Shown: positions 1 to 5,758 of the stretch, piece by piece
Layout of the letters: the number at the start of each line of letters is the position of its first letter
Numbering within the stretch: position 1 is the first letter of the stretch
NCBI GenBank assembly: GCA_023456995.1
Contig: JAEWNU010000083.1
Span: 1 to 9,512 of the forward strand
Length of the DNA: 9,512 nt
Source: Bacillota bacterium
GTDB lineage: Bacteria; Bacillota; Clostridia; Oscillospirales; Ruminococcaceae
Direction: 5' to 3'
Position numbers and translations under genes: made by a program
Notes under the pieces: generated by a model
Told to the model about the DNA's origin: nothing
Database searches by the model: none
The model's input: the letters and a program-made list of their open reading frames with translations, nothing else

Positions 1-133
1 TTATTAGCACTATGGGGGATGATCATATGTAAAGTGTATCTGTAACATTCTAACTCACATTCAAAAGAAAAAGTAAAGCTATGGCAAAATGATTTATGAC
101 TATATGGCGGCCAACGGCATGTACGCATAATAA

Positions 134-172
134 AAACGAGCGGAACAACCGTGATGGGGGCTATGCTCGTTT
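134..172 (-). repeat. 8-bp inverted repeat, possible minus-strand terminator or element-end hairpin
   Basis: AAACGAGC (134-141) and GCTCGTTT (165-172) are perfect inverted copies separated by 23 bases. Read on the minus strand, the second arm runs into a T-rich tail, as in an intrinsic terminator, but the loop is long and no minus-strand gene to the right would need it. Given the nearby relaxase relic, a leftover transfer-origin hairpin is another possibility. Neither function is shown. Confidence 0.3.
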
Positions 173-183
173 ACTTTGTTATG

Positions 184-201
184 CAGGGCCGGCCGGCTCT
201 G
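184..201. repeat. GC-rich near-palindrome
   Basis: The central GCCGGCCGGC (188-197) is a perfect 10-bp palindrome. It is flanked by CAG and CTG, which also pair, leaving one mismatched position per side. It is strikingly GC-rich within an AT-rich stretch. It could be a protein-binding site or a short hairpin; no function can be assigned. Confidence 0.3.
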
Positions 202-473
202 TTCGGAGGAAAGCAATAACTTGTACGCTATTATAACGCAACAAAATCCTCCTCGATAAATGAATGGATGTCTTGAGAGAGTAAAGTCCAACTATTATTT
301 TAGATATGTTTAGCACCATTACATATTGATTATCTCATTTCTCAAGTGTCAAGGCCTCCCGCGCGACGAAAATACTGCCGGAATTCCTGCTTTTTTTACG
401 CTCAAACTACCTGTTACCTGCCTTTGGCATTATGTATCATTGATATTAAGAATACACAAAGAAGGTGGAGCGC

Positions 474-558
474 ATGGCATTATACAGCTTTCACGGCCGA
501 AATTATGCTGCCCGAAAATGCACCCGGTCGCTATCATGACCGTCAGCGTCTACTGTAA
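474..558 (+). pseudogene. Relic of a MobA/MobL-type relaxase gene (5' end, internally deleted and frameshifted)
   Basis: A start ATG at 474 follows a good ribosome binding site (AAGGTGGAG, 462-470) and encodes MALYSFHG, resembling the usual MobA/MobL opening (M-A-hydrophobic-Y-H-F). That frame then stops at 537-539. In another frame, about 495-555 encodes EIMLPENAPGRYHDRQRLL and then stops at 556-558. EIMLPENAP followed by an aromatic and DR is characteristic of the early part of MobA/MobL relaxases, which nick DNA for plasmid or element transfer. In intact family members the two segments are separated by roughly 50 residues carrying the catalytic tyrosine region and His motifs, so an internal deletion plus frameshift is inferred. 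Nothing relaxase-like was found after 558. The identification rests on a short match by eye. Confidence 0.45.
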
Positions 559-777
559 ATATCTTTATGAATGGTTTAGACTACTGGTGAGAGGTATACT
601 ATCAGCCCTCAGTTTGCACTAGTACTTATAAATTCAAATCACTTTGGGAACATAGTCTTGTTGTTTTGAAAAAACTTAAAACCGCCATTTGCGGATAGTG
701 TCAGGAATTGTACCATAGTACCATATCGTTGGAAAATTTAATGACTTGGCTTTATATAAAAAGCTGCGTGTAGGGGT
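559..777. other. AT-rich intergenic DNA upstream of the lacI-type gene
   Basis: No gene is visible. It contains a tandem 8-bp direct repeat, GTACCATA at 710-717 and again at 718-725, about 50 bp upstream of the regulator's promoter. A weak second promoter-like pair (TTGGAA 729-734, TATATA 753-758, spacer 18) is present, but the promoter at 778-806 is much better. The minus-strand open frame crossing 676-1023 overlaps the regulator gene and is dismissed. Confidence 0.5.
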
Positions 778-806
778 TTGATTGTTCCATAAATTTAAGA
801 TATAAT
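778..806 (+). promoter_or_regulatory. Sigma-A-type promoter of the LacI-family regulator
   Basis: TTGATT (778-783, 4 of 6 consensus) and TATAAT (801-806, perfect) are separated by an ideal 17-bp spacer. The predicted transcription start is about 812-814, only a few bases before the first possible GTG start codon at 818. This matters for choosing the start of the gene. Confidence 0.75.
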
Positions 807-813
807 CAAAAAC

Positions 814-832
814 AAAGGTGGTGGGTACTATT
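814..832 (+). promoter_or_regulatory. Ribosome binding site overlapping the annotated GTG start; points to an ATT start at 830
   Basis: AAAGGTGGTG (814-823) matches the ideal Shine-Dalgarno AAAGGAGGTG with one mismatch, but it covers the GTG codons at 818 and 821 rather than preceding them. Six bases downstream, in frame, lies ATT (830-832), a rare but known initiation codon. No in-frame ATG is near. GTG 818 has no Shine-Dalgarno upstream and would be almost leaderless given the promoter position. Confidence 0.55.
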
Positions 833-1945
833 AAAACAACAAGAGTTACAGCCAAAGATGTGGCCAAACGTGCGGGCGTTTCTACGGCCACAGTTTCAAT
901 GATTTTGAACGGGAAAAGCAGTAGTAAGTTTCCTGAGAAGACCTGCCGCCGCGTTATAGATGCTTGTAATGAGTTGGGATATGTTCGAAATGAGACCTTC
1001 AAAGTAGCAGCACTTGATGACAAAGTATTGGTTGCTATTACACCGACACTTTCAAACTTATACTATGTGCATATGGTGGAGGCAATGCAGCGCAGAGCGA
1101 AGGAATTAGGGTACTCCTTGTTAGCGTTTGACACATTCCGGGAGATATCACAGGAAACCCGCATTATGCAGATTTGCAATCAATTTCCTTTTGCGGGTGT
1201 GTTTTTCCTCTACCCCACAGAAAATAATATGTTGTTGCAACAAGTGGGGTGGTCAAAGCCTGTCATCCATATCTACGACAAAGGCATACATAATAACGCC
1301 GATATTCTTGAGTTAGATGGCTTTCGTGTGGGCGCTATCATCGGTGAATATCTGATTAAACTTGGTCATGAAAAAATAGCTTTTATCACGTCCACTTTCG
1401 AGACAAAACAGGTAACCCGAATTCGTCGATTAGAAGGGTTACGATCTGTATACGAGGCCCACGACTTTGACCCTATTCAAAGCGTAAAAGCATGCTCGCC
1501 GGACGTGGAATTGGCGGACGCGAAAGTCGTACCTGAAGGATATGAACTAGGCTATTTAATAGCCAAACGATTGATTGAACGTAGTGAAGATGTGACGGCA
1601 TTCGTTGCGGTCAACGATATGATAGCCATTGGTGCTATGGATGCGATCATAGATTCGGGGAAGCGAATTCCTGATGATTATTCGGTATGCGGTTGCGACA
1701 ACACAAGCGTCTCAAAATATAAGGGTATTTCATTAACTTCAGTAGAAAGCTATGCAAGGCAGACAGGCCGTGAGGCTGTGGACATTTTGGTTCGGAAGAT
1801 TGAGGGTGGAAATCATCTTTCTGGGCTTGAAGATAGTCCAGACGGAATTACTCGTGTAGAGTATTTCCCAAAACTGATTATCCGAAAGAGTACAGGCCCT
1901 AGAGGAAAAAGGAATTCACTTCAAACAAAAACGATTGGACATTAG
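818..1945 (+). CDS. LacI-family transcriptional regulator
   Basis: A DNA-binding regulator of the LacI/GalR type, probably repressing or activating the cluster downstream in response to a small ligand. The N-terminal helix-turn-helix is clear at about residues 12-40 (TAKDVAKRAGVSTATVSMIL), followed by the hinge region with LGY near residue 54. The rest is a periplasmic-binding-protein-like sensor domain, with the typical YLIKLGHEKIAFI segment, a FVAVNDMIAIGAMDAI segment, GKRIPDDYSVCGCDN, and a C-terminal SLTSVESYARQTGREAVDIL segment. The length of 375 aa is slightly long for the family because of a basic C-terminal tail. GTG 818 is the conventional start; an ATT start at 830 fits the ribosome binding site better and gives an N-terminus (MKTTRVTAKDVAK) more typical of LacI proteins. 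It has its own promoter and terminator, so it is a single-gene unit. The ligand cannot be read from sequence; the neighbouring TRAP cluster suggests a sugar acid or related solute (inference). Confidence 0.93.
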   Translation: MVGTIKTTRVTAKDVAKRAGVSTATVSMILNGKSSSKFPEKTCRRVIDACNELGYVRNETFKVAALDDKVLVAITPTLSNLYYVHMVEAMQRRAKELGYSLLAFDTFREISQETRIMQICNQFPFAGVFFLYPTENNMLLQQVGWSKPVIHIYDKGIHNNADILELDGFRVGAIIGEYLIKLGHEKIAFITSTFETKQVTRIRRLEGLRSVYEAHDFDPIQSVKACSPDVELADAKVVPEGYELGYLIAKRLIERSEDVTAFVAVNDMIAIGAMDAIIDSGKRIPDDYSVCGCDNTSVSKYKGISLTSVESYARQTGREAVDILVRKIEGGNHLSGLEDSPDGITRVEYFPKLIIRKSTGPRGKRNSLQTKTIGH

Positions 1946-1955
1946 CTATTATTAT

Positions 1956-1991
1956 AACCGAGGAACATTGCACAGTTCCTCGGTTTTATTT
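1956..1991 (+). terminator. Intrinsic terminator of the LacI-type gene
   Basis: A perfect 11-bp stem (AACCGAGGAAC 1956-1966 with GTTCCTCGGTT 1975-1985) has an 8-base loop and is followed by a T-rich tail (TTATTT). It starts 10 bases after the stop codon of the regulator gene, separating it from the operon downstream. Confidence 0.88.
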
Positions 1992-2033
1992 ATGTTCAAA
2001 ACAGAGAAAGTTTTTCAAAATCACACTCGCTAA

Positions 2034-2057
2034 TAAATTGTTTACTAAATCGTTTAC
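2034..2057 (+). promoter_or_regulatory. Tandem operator-like repeats TAAATYGTTTAC
   Basis: TAAATTGTTTAC (2034-2045) is followed immediately by TAAATCGTTTAC (2046-2057), differing at one base. Each unit contains inverted half-sites TAAA and TTTA around a 3-base centre; in the second copy the centre contains CG, as is common in LacI-family operators. Related copies occur at 2172-2183 and 3915-3926. They lie downstream of a LacI-type gene and upstream of the cluster, so they are candidate binding sites for that regulator (inference). Confidence 0.5.
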
Positions 2058-2171
2058 CATGACTCTGCGTAGTGTTTATATCTTCTAAAAGTCAGATATT
2101 GAGAAAAGGGGCGATAGTTTTCAGAATTTTGAATGGCGGGATTGTTTAATAAATTTTATTTACTATTTTAC

Positions 2172-2183
2172 TAAATGTTTAAC
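2172..2183 (+). promoter_or_regulatory. Third operator-like copy, TAAATGTTTAAC
   Basis: TAAATGTTTAAC keeps the TAAA / TTTA half-sites of the 2034-2057 repeats with a 2-base centre. The preceding bases also match: TTTACTAAAT occurs both here (2167-2176) and at 2041-2050. The copy overlaps the -35 region of a candidate extended -10 promoter at 2193-2201, a position where a bound repressor would block RNA polymerase. Confidence 0.4.
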
Positions 2184-2192
2184 TGAGTGGTG

Positions 2193-2201
2193 TGAAATAA
2201 T
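2193..2201 (+). promoter_or_regulatory. Candidate extended -10 promoter for the cluster
   Basis: TGA followed by AATAAT (2196-2201) fits an extended -10 element (TGn plus 5 of 6 consensus). There is no good -35, which extended -10 promoters can tolerate. The operator-like copy at 2172-2183 sits directly upstream. It is an alternative to the promoter at 2229-2257; the sequence does not decide between them. Confidence 0.35.
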
Positions 2202-2228
2202 ACAAAAATTCCGTCTTGAATGTTACGT

Positions 2229-2257
2229 TTGCAGAACTTTTGCCTCAAAGTTATAAT
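2229..2257 (+). promoter_or_regulatory. Candidate promoter with perfect -10 for the cluster
   Basis: TATAAT (2252-2257) is a perfect -10 with a 17-bp spacer to TTGCAG (2229-2234), a weak -35 matching only the TTG. Transcription would start near 2264 and give a leader of about 205 nt before the dehydrogenase start. Confidence 0.45.
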
Positions 2258-2280
2258 AAACAAAAAGAAAAGGTAATCAT

Positions 2281-2313
2281 ATGTGGCAATTCGTGTTTTA
2301 CCAAATTAATTAG
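2281..2313 (+). other. Possible 10-codon leader reading frame
   Basis: An ATG at 2281 lies 7 bases after AAAAGG (2268-2273) and opens a frame encoding MWQFVFYQIN before a TAG at 2311-2313. It sits just after the candidate -10 at 2252 and would be in the 5' leader of the dehydrogenase mRNA. It could be a regulatory leader peptide or chance; the composition does not resemble a known attenuator peptide with repeated codons. Confidence 0.2.
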
Positions 2314-2468
2314 GTTGAGCTGATATCGCTTTTATACCAAGTACATTATATTTTCAGGCAAAAATTACGTAGGATTGGAAGATGGCGTCAATTTTCTATT
2401 GAGATTTATATTCATACTTGATTTATTGACGCGGCAGAGATACGTTCATTATGTAGGAGTCTAATGAT

Positions 2469-3863
2469 ATGAAAATGCCGAAGAAACCGATGAATTTGAA
2501 TGCGTATCTGGATCAGCGCTTTAATTGTGATTGTGGCAAAGAACATTATGCGGCCCTTCGGGCTGTTCGGGTTGGGAAGAACGCTCTGAATGATCTTCCT
2601 AATCTCGTCAAGGCGATGGGCTTCAAGAGCCTGTATCTTATCAGCGACCCCATTACTTATGGCATTGCCGGCGAGAAATGTGCCAAGATTTTGGGGGATG
2701 CCAGCGTCCGGCATAAGATCATTCAGCTGTCTCACCTAGGTTTTGATGAGGCTACTTTGGGTGAGTTAACTATCAATAAGCCTATAGATTGTGACCTGAT
2801 GGTGGCCGTAGGCACTGGCACAATTAACGACATGACTCGTTACTTCAGCTTTAAGATGGGCTGTCCCTTTTTTACAGTGGCTACCGCCGCTCCCATGGAT
2901 GGCTTTGCCTCCAGTATTGCCGCCATCCAGGTTAATCACCTGAAGACCACGTTTGATGCCCAGACACCTACCGCCATCATTGGTGACACAGAGATACTAA
3001 AAGGTGCACCCTATCGCATGATCGCCGCAGGTTTAGGTGACTTATTGGGCAAGTTCACTTGTCTGTGTGATTGGAAATTGGCCAAGGTCATCACCAGAGA
3101 GCATTACTGTGATAACATTGTGGAATTAGTGGAAAGCTGCGTCCAGAATGTGCTCACCAGCGCGGACAATGTTAAGGAGCGAGACCCTGAGATTCTGGGC
3201 AACATCATGGAAGGTCTAGTTCTGGCCGGTGTGGCCATGAGCTTATATGGCAACTCTCGTCCCGCTTCCGGCTGTGAACACCATATGTCTCACTACTGGG
3301 AGATGATTTTTGAACAGGCTGGCAAGCGCCCTGTTCCCCACGGCACTCAGGTGGGTGTGGGTACTGTACTTATTCTTAAACTGGTGGAGAAGTTGCGCAA
3401 GGCTGATGTGGATTTCGACGCTGCGCGTGTTGCAGCTAAGTCATATAACCAGGCAGCCTGGGAAGACGCCATCCATGCAGCCTACGGTCCCGCTGCACAG
3501 GGTGTCATCGCTATGGAAGCCAAGGCCCAAAAGAACGAGACTAAGGCCCGTCTGGCTCGTATCGATACCATGGAGGCTCAATGGGACGAAATTGTACCAT
3601 TGTTGGCTAGCCTTCCATCCTCCCAAGAAATCATGGAAATCCTGCGCTCTTTGGATTCCCCCTGCTTGCCCAGCGAAATTGGCGTGGACGATGACCTGCT
3701 CAAGCGAACTTTTCTGTACTGCAAGGAGGTTCGCGCCCGCTATACTATTCTCCAGATGGTTTGGGATCTAGGACTATTAGATACCTTATCTGATGAGGTA
3801 ATATCCGAACTTGATGATATAGTTATTTGTAGCGGCAAAGGTGATTGTAGCAAAGTTTACTAA
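2469..3863 (+). CDS. sn-glycerol-1-phosphate dehydrogenase-like (AraM/EgsA) metal-dependent dehydrogenase
   Basis: A cytoplasmic NAD(P)- and metal-dependent dehydrogenase of the iron-containing alcohol dehydrogenase superfamily, closest to the AraM/glycerol-1-phosphate dehydrogenase branch. Known members interconvert dihydroxyacetone phosphate and sn-glycerol-1-phosphate. The N-terminal dinucleotide-binding half carries VAVGTGTINDMTRY (112-125), the hallmark Gly-rich loop, then FTVATAAPMDGFASSIAAI (135-153). Likely metal ligands are D191 in AGLGDLLGK, a His at 271/272 in GCEHHMSHYWE, and H291 in PHGTQVGVGT. At 464 aa it is longer than typical AraM proteins (about 400 aa), with a short N-terminal addition and a C-terminal helical region. 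The ATG at 2469 follows TAGGAG (2454-2459) at 9 bases. As first gene of the cluster before a TRAP transporter it probably acts on a product of the imported compound rather than in lipid synthesis. The real substrate could be another polyol or polyol phosphate. Confidence 0.87.
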   Translation: MKMPKKPMNLNAYLDQRFNCDCGKEHYAALRAVRVGKNALNDLPNLVKAMGFKSLYLISDPITYGIAGEKCAKILGDASVRHKIIQLSHLGFDEATLGELTINKPIDCDLMVAVGTGTINDMTRYFSFKMGCPFFTVATAAPMDGFASSIAAIQVNHLKTTFDAQTPTAIIGDTEILKGAPYRMIAAGLGDLLGKFTCLCDWKLAKVITREHYCDNIVELVESCVQNVLTSADNVKERDPEILGNIMEGLVLAGVAMSLYGNSRPASGCEHHMSHYWEMIFEQAGKRPVPHGTQVGVGTVLILKLVEKLRKADVDFDAARVAAKSYNQAAWEDAIHAAYGPAAQGVIAMEAKAQKNETKARLARIDTMEAQWDEIVPLLASLPSSQEIMEILRSLDSPCLPSEIGVDDDLLKRTFLYCKEVRARYTILQMVWDLGLLDTLSDEVISELDDIVICSGKGDCSKVY

Positions 3864-4062
3864 CGCCGCCTTAGCTTCGCCTACATTTTTAGATCACTCG
3901 CTTTACTTTTGCATTAAATTGTTTGGTATCCAGTTTTGGATGACGCCGTGAGGCTAAAAAAAATCAGAAATATACTTAACGATAAACAGCAGGAAGGGGG
4001 GATTTCTATTTATCAAGCATTGGCCAAGCGTACATACAAAAATTAGAAGAGAGGTTTATTGT
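3864..4062 (+). other. Intergenic region between the dehydrogenase and TRAP genes
   Basis: These 199 bases contain an operator-like motif (3915-3926), a small hairpin ATCCA/TGGAT (3928-3941) and a -10-like TATACT (3971-3976) without a matching -35. There is no clear intrinsic terminator: the A-tract near 3956-3963 is on the wrong strand for + transcription. Read-through from the dehydrogenase gene is therefore plausible, perhaps with an added internal promoter. A strong Shine-Dalgarno-like AGGAAGGGGGG (3991-4001) precedes no ATG, GTG or TTG start; only an ATT (4008) opening a 12-codon frame lies downstream, so it is probably unused. Confidence 0.45.
3915..3926 (+). promoter_or_regulatory. Operator-like motif before the TRAP genes
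   Basis: TAAATTGTTTGG matches the first unit of the tandem repeat at 2034-2045 (TAAATTGTTTAC) in 10 of 12 positions. It lies in the gap between the dehydrogenase and the TRAP binding-protein gene. A second binding site here would let the same LacI-type regulator control the transporter separately. AT-rich DNA makes chance matches possible. Confidence 0.35.
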
Positions 4063-5115
4063 ATGAAAAGGTTGTTTGCACTTGTAATGGCTCTTATCAT
4101 GTCGCTATGTCTTGTAGCCTGTGGCGCCAAAACCGAAGCCCCCGTTGCCAACACCAGCACTCCCGAAACCAGTACCAGCAGCAAAGAAACTGCTAAAACG
4201 ATCGTCATAAGCTTGTCCAACGCCTATAGTGATATGGATCAAGTTAACGTCGAATTGAAGGCTGCTGCCGGCCGTATTTCTGAACGCACCAAAGGTGCTG
4301 TCGATCTGAAGGTCTATCCCAATAATACGCTTGGTTCACCCGCTGATGCCGTTGAGGCAATTAGAAGTAACGCGCCACTGCTGTATGTAACCGCCTTTAG
4401 CCAGTGGGAAGATTACTATCCCGATGCCTGCGCTATCCAGGCCGGTTTCGTGTTTGATTCCGCCGAGGAGTGCGTACGTTTCTATGACACCGACTTGTTC
4501 AAAGAAATTGTTGCGAATCTGGACAAAGTAAATATCCACTGCATAAATACTAGCTTTACTGCCGGTATGAGACACGTTCTTGGCAAGAATCCGATCAAGA
4601 CCCCTAATGACATAAAGGGTCTGAAGCTGCGTGTTCCTGGCTCGTCGCCTTATCTGGACTGCTTCAACTCTCTGGGTGCCAGCCCGATGGCTATGCCCTC
4701 CTCTGAGCAGGTCAGCGCTTTGTCCGCCGGTACTATCGATGCCGTCGACCAGTCTATTAGCCTGATATACAGCACCAAGACGTATGAGCTTGTCAAGGAA
4801 TGTTCCTTGCTTGCTCAGATGCCTCTTGCTGACGGGCTGTATTGCAGCACCACTTTCTGGAACAGCCTGCCTCAAGAATATCGCAACATCATTGAGGAAG
4901 AGCTACATACTGCCGGACAGAATTATTACGAGTATTCTATGAAAAACGAGGCTACCATGCGTACCGAGTTAGAGAAAGCCGGCGTCCGCTTCTATGATGT
5001 GGACCGTGCGCCCTTTGCTGCGCTTGCTAAGGAGAATGTCTTGAAATATCAAATCGGTCAGAAAGTTCTGGATACCGTTGCTCAGATTCGCGCCGATATC
5101 GCCGCAGGCAAGTAA
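4063..5115 (+). CDS. dctP: TRAP transporter solute-binding lipoprotein, DctP family
   Basis: The extracytoplasmic solute receptor of a tripartite ATP-independent periplasmic (TRAP) transporter, which captures the substrate outside the membrane and hands it to the DctQM permease. Residues 1-20 form a lipoprotein signal peptide: a KR start, a hydrophobic core and the lipobox LVAC with lipidation Cys20. A Ser/Thr/Pro-rich linker (about 21-45) tethers the domain. The DctP fold follows: ISLSNAYSDMDQVN (49-62), then GMRHVLGKNPIKTPNDIKGL (168-187) leading to LRVPGSSPY (189-197), and ALSAGTIDAVDQS (219-231). R190 in LRVP is the family's usual carboxylate-binding arginine, and R170 is also conserved in type. 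This suggests an organic acid ligand. The length of 350 aa is normal. GAGG (4051-4054) precedes the ATG by 8 bases. The symbol denotes the family only; C4-dicarboxylate specificity is not implied. Confidence 0.93.
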   Translation: MKRLFALVMALIMSLCLVACGAKTEAPVANTSTPETSTSSKETAKTIVISLSNAYSDMDQVNVELKAAAGRISERTKGAVDLKVYPNNTLGSPADAVEAIRSNAPLLYVTAFSQWEDYYPDACAIQAGFVFDSAEECVRFYDTDLFKEIVANLDKVNIHCINTSFTAGMRHVLGKNPIKTPNDIKGLKLRVPGSSPYLDCFNSLGASPMAMPSSEQVSALSAGTIDAVDQSISLIYSTKTYELVKECSLLAQMPLADGLYCSTTFWNSLPQEYRNIIEEELHTAGQNYYEYSMKNEATMRTELEKAGVRFYDVDRAPFAALAKENVLKYQIGQKVLDTVAQIRADIAAGK

Positions 5116-5145
5116 TTCTATATCTTTAAACACAATTTTTGTAGT

Positions 5146-5194
5146 AGACTAACGTGTATAGTCTGAGGAGGCTGCAAAGGTTTCCTCAGACTAT
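5146..5194 (+). promoter_or_regulatory. Intercistronic stem-loop between dctP and dctQM, with a competing alternative stem
   Basis: ATAGTCTGAGGA (5158-5169) pairs perfectly with TCCTCAGACTAT (5183-5194), extendable by two G-T pairs to 14 pairs with a 9-base loop. No T-tract follows, so it is not a standard intrinsic terminator. It lies 42 bases after the dctP stop and well before the dctQ start. Such hairpins can protect the upstream mRNA from 3' exonucleases and allow more binding protein than permease. A second short stem, AGACTA (5146-5151) with TAGTCT (5159-5164), uses the same left arm, so the two structures exclude each other. Confidence 0.7.
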
Positions 5195-5263
5195 CCCTTC
5201 TAAGATGGATAAGGAATACTTAACATAATGCAAGTATCCACTCTGACGAAATGAGGGACCTTA

Positions 5264-5758
5264 ATGAAAAAAATCGCTGCCTTTTTCCGAGACGGAACGG
5301 CAGAAGAATGGATGGGACGGGTGCTGGTACTGCTGGTCATTGTACCTGTTATCATCAACATATTTTCGCGCACCGTTCTGAAGCAATATTCCACTACACT
5401 TGAGGTTGTCGCCCTGTCTGCTTATGTCTGGATTGGATATGCTGGTTTCGGATACCTGTACAAAAAAGATGCACATGTTGACGTCAAGTTTGTGCAAAAA
5501 CTGCTACCTAATATCGGCCAGCAGATTATAGATATCTTTCGCGAAATTTTTATTTTTGTATTCTCTGCTTTTATTACTTATTGGAGCATCAAGCTTTGCA
5601 AGAGCGGACTTACCCGTATGGTCACTGGCACAAAAATTTCTTATTTTTTTGTTTATTTGTCTATTTTTGTCGGATTTTTCAGTGGCAGTGTGCGTAGTCT
5701 ATGGTCGCTGATGAACCGCATCTTTAAGGGGAATAACGAGGGGAGGAAATCCGAATGA
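5264..5758 (+). CDS. dctQ: TRAP transporter small permease, DctQ family
   Basis: The small membrane subunit of the TRAP transporter, which partners the large DctM subunit in the cytoplasmic membrane. The length of 164 aa is typical. Four hydrophobic segments are visible at about 18-38, 46-66, 88-110 and 126-148, matching the four-helix DctQ topology. The loop after the second helix contains KKDAHVDV (67-74), corresponding to the family's conserved H-x-x-V/D region. The ATG follows GAGG (5253-5256) at 7 bases. The 3' end overlaps the dctM start by 4 bases (ATGA, 5755-5758), indicating translational coupling and 1:1 production of the two permease subunits. Confidence 0.9.
   Translation: MKKIAAFFRDGTAEEWMGRVLVLLVIVPVIINIFSRTVLKQYSTTLEVVALSAYVWIGYAGFGYLYKKDAHVDVKFVQKLLPNIGQQIIDIFREIFIFVFSAFITYWSIKLCKSGLTRMVTGTKISYFFVYLSIFVGFFSGSVRSLWSLMNRIFKGNNEGRKSE

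Larger units (their letters stand above)
1..473. other. Gene-poor left flank, no intact gene seen
   Basis: This stretch has no convincing coding sequence in any frame. Open frames here are short, lack family-like motifs and mostly lack ribosome binding sites. Bases 1-45 are open in frame 1 and end at a TAA, so they could be the tail of a gene to the left, but 14 codons are too few to judge. The region holds an 8-bp inverted repeat (134-141 / 165-172) and a GC-rich near-palindrome (184-201), both out of character with the AT-rich surroundings. It leads directly into a probable relaxase-gene relic, so it may be the eroded edge of a mobilizable element. That last point is inference. Confidence 0.5.
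1992..2468 (+). other. AT-rich regulatory region upstream of the catabolic cluster
   Basis: There is no substantial gene in these roughly 480 bases. The region holds a tandem pair and a third copy of a LacI-operator-like motif, two candidate promoters and a possible 10-codon leader frame, each listed separately. The long distance from the candidate promoters (about 2200-2260) to the first gene at 2469 implies a 5' leader of about 200 nt. I see no recognisable riboswitch class in it. A TTGACG box at 2426-2431 lies close to the gene but has no good -10 at the right distance. Confidence 0.6.

Noticed and set aside
100..291. 63-codon minus-strand open frame
   Set aside because: Cys/His/Arg-rich chance-like peptide, crosses the inverted repeats, no recognisable domain or start signal.
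326..622. 98-codon + strand open frame
   Set aside because: No ribosome binding site, no family-like motif, and it overlaps in another frame the relaxase-like relic, whose short motifs are more convincing.
676..1023. 115-codon minus-strand open frame across the regulator promoter
   Set aside because: Covers the promoter and the helix-turn-helix coding region of the regulator; no ribosome binding site or motif.
2426..2454. TTGACG box just upstream of the dehydrogenase gene as a promoter
   Set aside because: At 17 bp spacing the -10 would be TTATGT, matching only two of six consensus positions, and it would overlap the ribosome binding site.
3942..3963. GCC/GGC mini-stem followed by an A-tract as a terminator after the dehydrogenase
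   Set aside because: Only three pairs, and the tract is A rather than T on the + strand.
4336..4875. 179-codon minus-strand open frame opposite the TRAP binding-protein gene
   Set aside because: Fully antisense to a well-supported DctP gene; the sequence looks like a codon-bias shadow with no motif.
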